Source of the DNA: Pelagophyceae sp. CCMP2097
Taxonomy: Eukaryota > Sar > Pelagophyceae
NCBI GenBank assembly: GCA_026770575.1
Contig: MU657209.1
Location: forward strand, 64,301 to 116,561
Direction: 5' to 3'
Length of the DNA stretch: 52,261 nucleotides
Positions 50,852 through 52,261 of the stretch are shown here, piece by piece (position 1 is the first letter of the stretch; every line of letters begins with the position of its first letter). Made by a program: the position numbers and the translations under genes. Under the pieces are notes generated by a model, which was not told the DNA's origin, made no database searches, and worked only from the letters and a program-made list of their open reading frames with translations.

Positions 50852-52134
50852 CTAACCGGACCTGCGGATGGCCATGCAGGCTGAGACGGCGAGGATCACG
50901 ACGAGGAGCCCGACCATGGCGTAGGCGTCTGCGTCGCTGCGTCCGTCCGGTTGCCTCGCGAGTCGGACCGAGAGTTGCTCGACCTCCGCCGTGGCGCCGG
51001 CGTCCCCCTTGGCCGCGGCGCGCCTGTAGAGGCGCAGCGCCTCGTGGAGGTCCTGCGGCACGCCGTGGCCGTGTGCACAACAGCCGCCGAGGTTGAACAG
51101 CGTCTTCGGCTGGCCCTGCGCCGCGGCGAGGCGGTACAACTTCACGGCTTCGTCGAACGACTGCGGCACGCCCTTGCCCTGGATGCACATTCCGCCGAGA
51201 TTGCACTGAGCGAGAGGATATCCTTGCTCGGCCGCGCGCCGGTACCACTGCACGGCGGCCTTGAAGTCGATCTCGACTCCTTGCCCAAGGTGGAAACACT
51301 TCCCGAATTCGCACTGAGCTCAAGGTGAAAACACTTCCCGAATTTGCACTGAGCCCCTGCTCGTCCTTGCGCCGCCGCGAGCGCGAGCTGGAACGCCCGC
51401 TTGAAGCTCTGCTTGAGGCCCATGCCACCAGCTCGGTACATGCTTCCGAGCATGGTCTGCGCCTCGCCCTTTTCCACGTCTGCAGCCTGCGCACCCTCTC
51501 GGCTTCCGACTTGGGGGCCGTTGCTCGGCAGAGCGGGCAGCGCGTGTCGTGCTGCGCACTTTAAGAAGCATGCCCTGCAAATCATCTTGCAGCAGCAGTC
51601 GTAGAATGTTCGACTTGCACCGTAGAGAGGAAGCACGTCGCAGATGGCACAAATGCCGCGCCAGGTCGGCGCGTCATCGCTCGGCGCATTAGCCTCTGCC
51701 TTCTTTGCCGCTCGAGAAGCCGGTAAGCGCGACTTGGCGCCGTCCGCCGGCGAAACGTCCGCGACGATGGCCGGCTCCTCCTTGACCTTCAGCTTCGCCG
51801 GCATGAGCTCGTTGAGGAGGCGGTCCTGGAAGTCGGCGGCGAGCTGCCTGCACGCCGTGTTGTGCCCTCGCTTCCAGTCCACGACCTGGCACTTTTTGGA
51901 GCAGTAGTGGCGCGATTTGCACTTGGTGCAGTGCTTGCCGCCCGGCGCGTCGCAGACGCAGCAGGGCTTCGGGGCGGCTGCCGGCTGGTCGACCATCGGT
52001 CCGGAGGGCCACTTTTCCATCGCCATTGGTTTCAGAGGGTCGGCCGGGCGCGCCTCGCCGTGGCGCACCGACAGCAATTCCGATCGATCGAAGCCGAGCT
52101 CGCGAGTCACGATGCCACACCGGTTGATAAGCAT
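50852..52134 (-). pseudogene. MYND-RING-Sel1-TM gene broken by a tandem duplication
   Basis: ATG 52134 (or the later MAMEKWPSGPMVDQP) leads to a MYND finger (CCVC, HCTKC, HYCSKKC), KVKEEPAIVADVSPADG, a RING-like finger (CAIC, CCCKMICRACFLKC) and a Sel1 repeat ending GAQCKFGKCFHL. The frame is then lost. From 51253 it continues in another frame with WYRRAAEQGYPLAQCNLGG, more Sel1 repeats and a C-terminal membrane segment (VGLLVVILAVSACMAIRR). The break is a 35-bp tandem duplication (51287-51321 and 51322-51356, three mismatches), which shifts the frame. Removing one copy would make one frame. The second RING half is also degraded (CAARHALPALPS instead of CPLC). Domain order suggests a membrane-anchored ubiquitin ligase adaptor resembling SEL1/HRD3-type scaffolds. 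Confidence 0.7.
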
Positions 52135-52261
52135 TACCTTTCTCTCAATTTTCTCTCGAAGAACTTAAGCCGAAAGTTAAGTATTTTTATCGGGCTAAAA
52201 CCGGGCTAAAACCGGTTAAAAATGGAGTTAAGTATTTTTATCGGGCCCCAAAATAAAAACT
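52135..52261. repeat. AT-rich upstream region with a 20-bp direct repeat
   Basis: GTTAAGTATTTTTATCGGGC occurs at 52176-52195 and 52227-52246. Between them CGGGCTAAAACC and CGGTTAAAAA words also repeat. This is the most AT-rich stretch of the window and lies just upstream of the MYND-RING-Sel1 gene, so it may be its promoter or the edge of a repeat that continues outside the window. Confidence 0.7.

Noticed and set aside
1..52261. tRNA, rRNA and bacterial-type operon signals
   Set aside because: None could be recognised by eye. Introns, signal and transit peptides and eukaryote-specific genes (GAA1, FERM) exclude a bacterial contig.

Overview
This window is nuclear DNA of a eukaryote. It is very GC-rich and gene-dense, genes lie on both strands, and many genes are interrupted by very short introns (about 35-180 nt). 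Several proteins carry plastid-type N-terminal extensions: a Tic22-like import factor, a DUF1517 protein and a zinc-ribbon membrane protein. There are also typical eukaryotic genes: a GPI-transamidase GAA1 subunit, a Ded1/DDX3-like DEAD-box helicase, a RAF-like kinase, a FERM-IQ protein and an NAD kinase. An expanded family combining MYND, RING and Sel1 modules fits a small photosynthetic stramenopile, for example a pelagophyte such as Aureococcus. The organism is inferred; nothing in the window names it. Two runs of N (16246-16640 and 26755-26812) show that this is a draft scaffold.

Layout. 0.3-1.7 kb: MYND-RING-Sel1 gene and a Sel1 remnant. 1.85-4.05 kb (-): FERM-IQ protein. 4.5-6.5 kb (+): BART-domain ORF followed by a WW-domain ORF. 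6.75-8.15 kb (+): multi-exon membrane protein. 8.35-9.2 kb (-): unknown protein. 9.9-10.8 kb (-): plastid membrane zinc-ribbon protein. 11.0-12.2 kb (+): EF-hand protein. 12.4-13.6 kb (-): kinase. 13.6-15.5 kb: no recognised gene. 15.5-18.6 kb (+): secreted tandem-repeat protein with a YHYH-like domain. 19.2-22.3 kb (+): WD40 (EML-like) gene. 22.4-22.8 kb: Sel1 pseudogene. 23.1-24.2 kb (+): ankyrin protein. 24.5-25.3 kb (+): Tic22-like. 25.6-26.3 kb (+): internally duplicated protein. 26.7-28.7 kb (-): DEAD-box helicase. 29.1-30.7 kb (-): glycosyltransferase. 30.9-32.0 kb (-): DUF1517. 32.2-33.4 kb (+): secreted protein. 33.8-35.1 kb: small ORF, repeats and a gene remnant. 35.2-35.9 kb (-): thioredoxin-like. 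36.2-37.9 kb (+): NAD kinase. 37.9-38.6 kb (-): basic protein. 38.9-41.0 kb (-): GAA1. 42.5-43.4 kb (-): RING-Sel1 remnant. 43.7-49.8 kb (-): giant ankyrin protein. 50.0-50.4 kb (+): small membrane protein. 50.9-52.1 kb (-): MYND-RING-Sel1-TM gene with a frameshift.

The genes do not form an operon or a single pathway. The most distinctive signals concern genome structure. The preferred 5' splice site is GTGCGT rather than GTAAGT, and a few junctions seem to need a GC donor. One intron is bounded by an 8-bp direct repeat, like an intron inserted by a mobile element. Short tandem duplications of about 20-37 bp recur, and one breaks a gene. The Sel1-family loci are present in four states of decay. 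Exon models were built by hand from reading-frame continuity and splice consensus and need transcript support.
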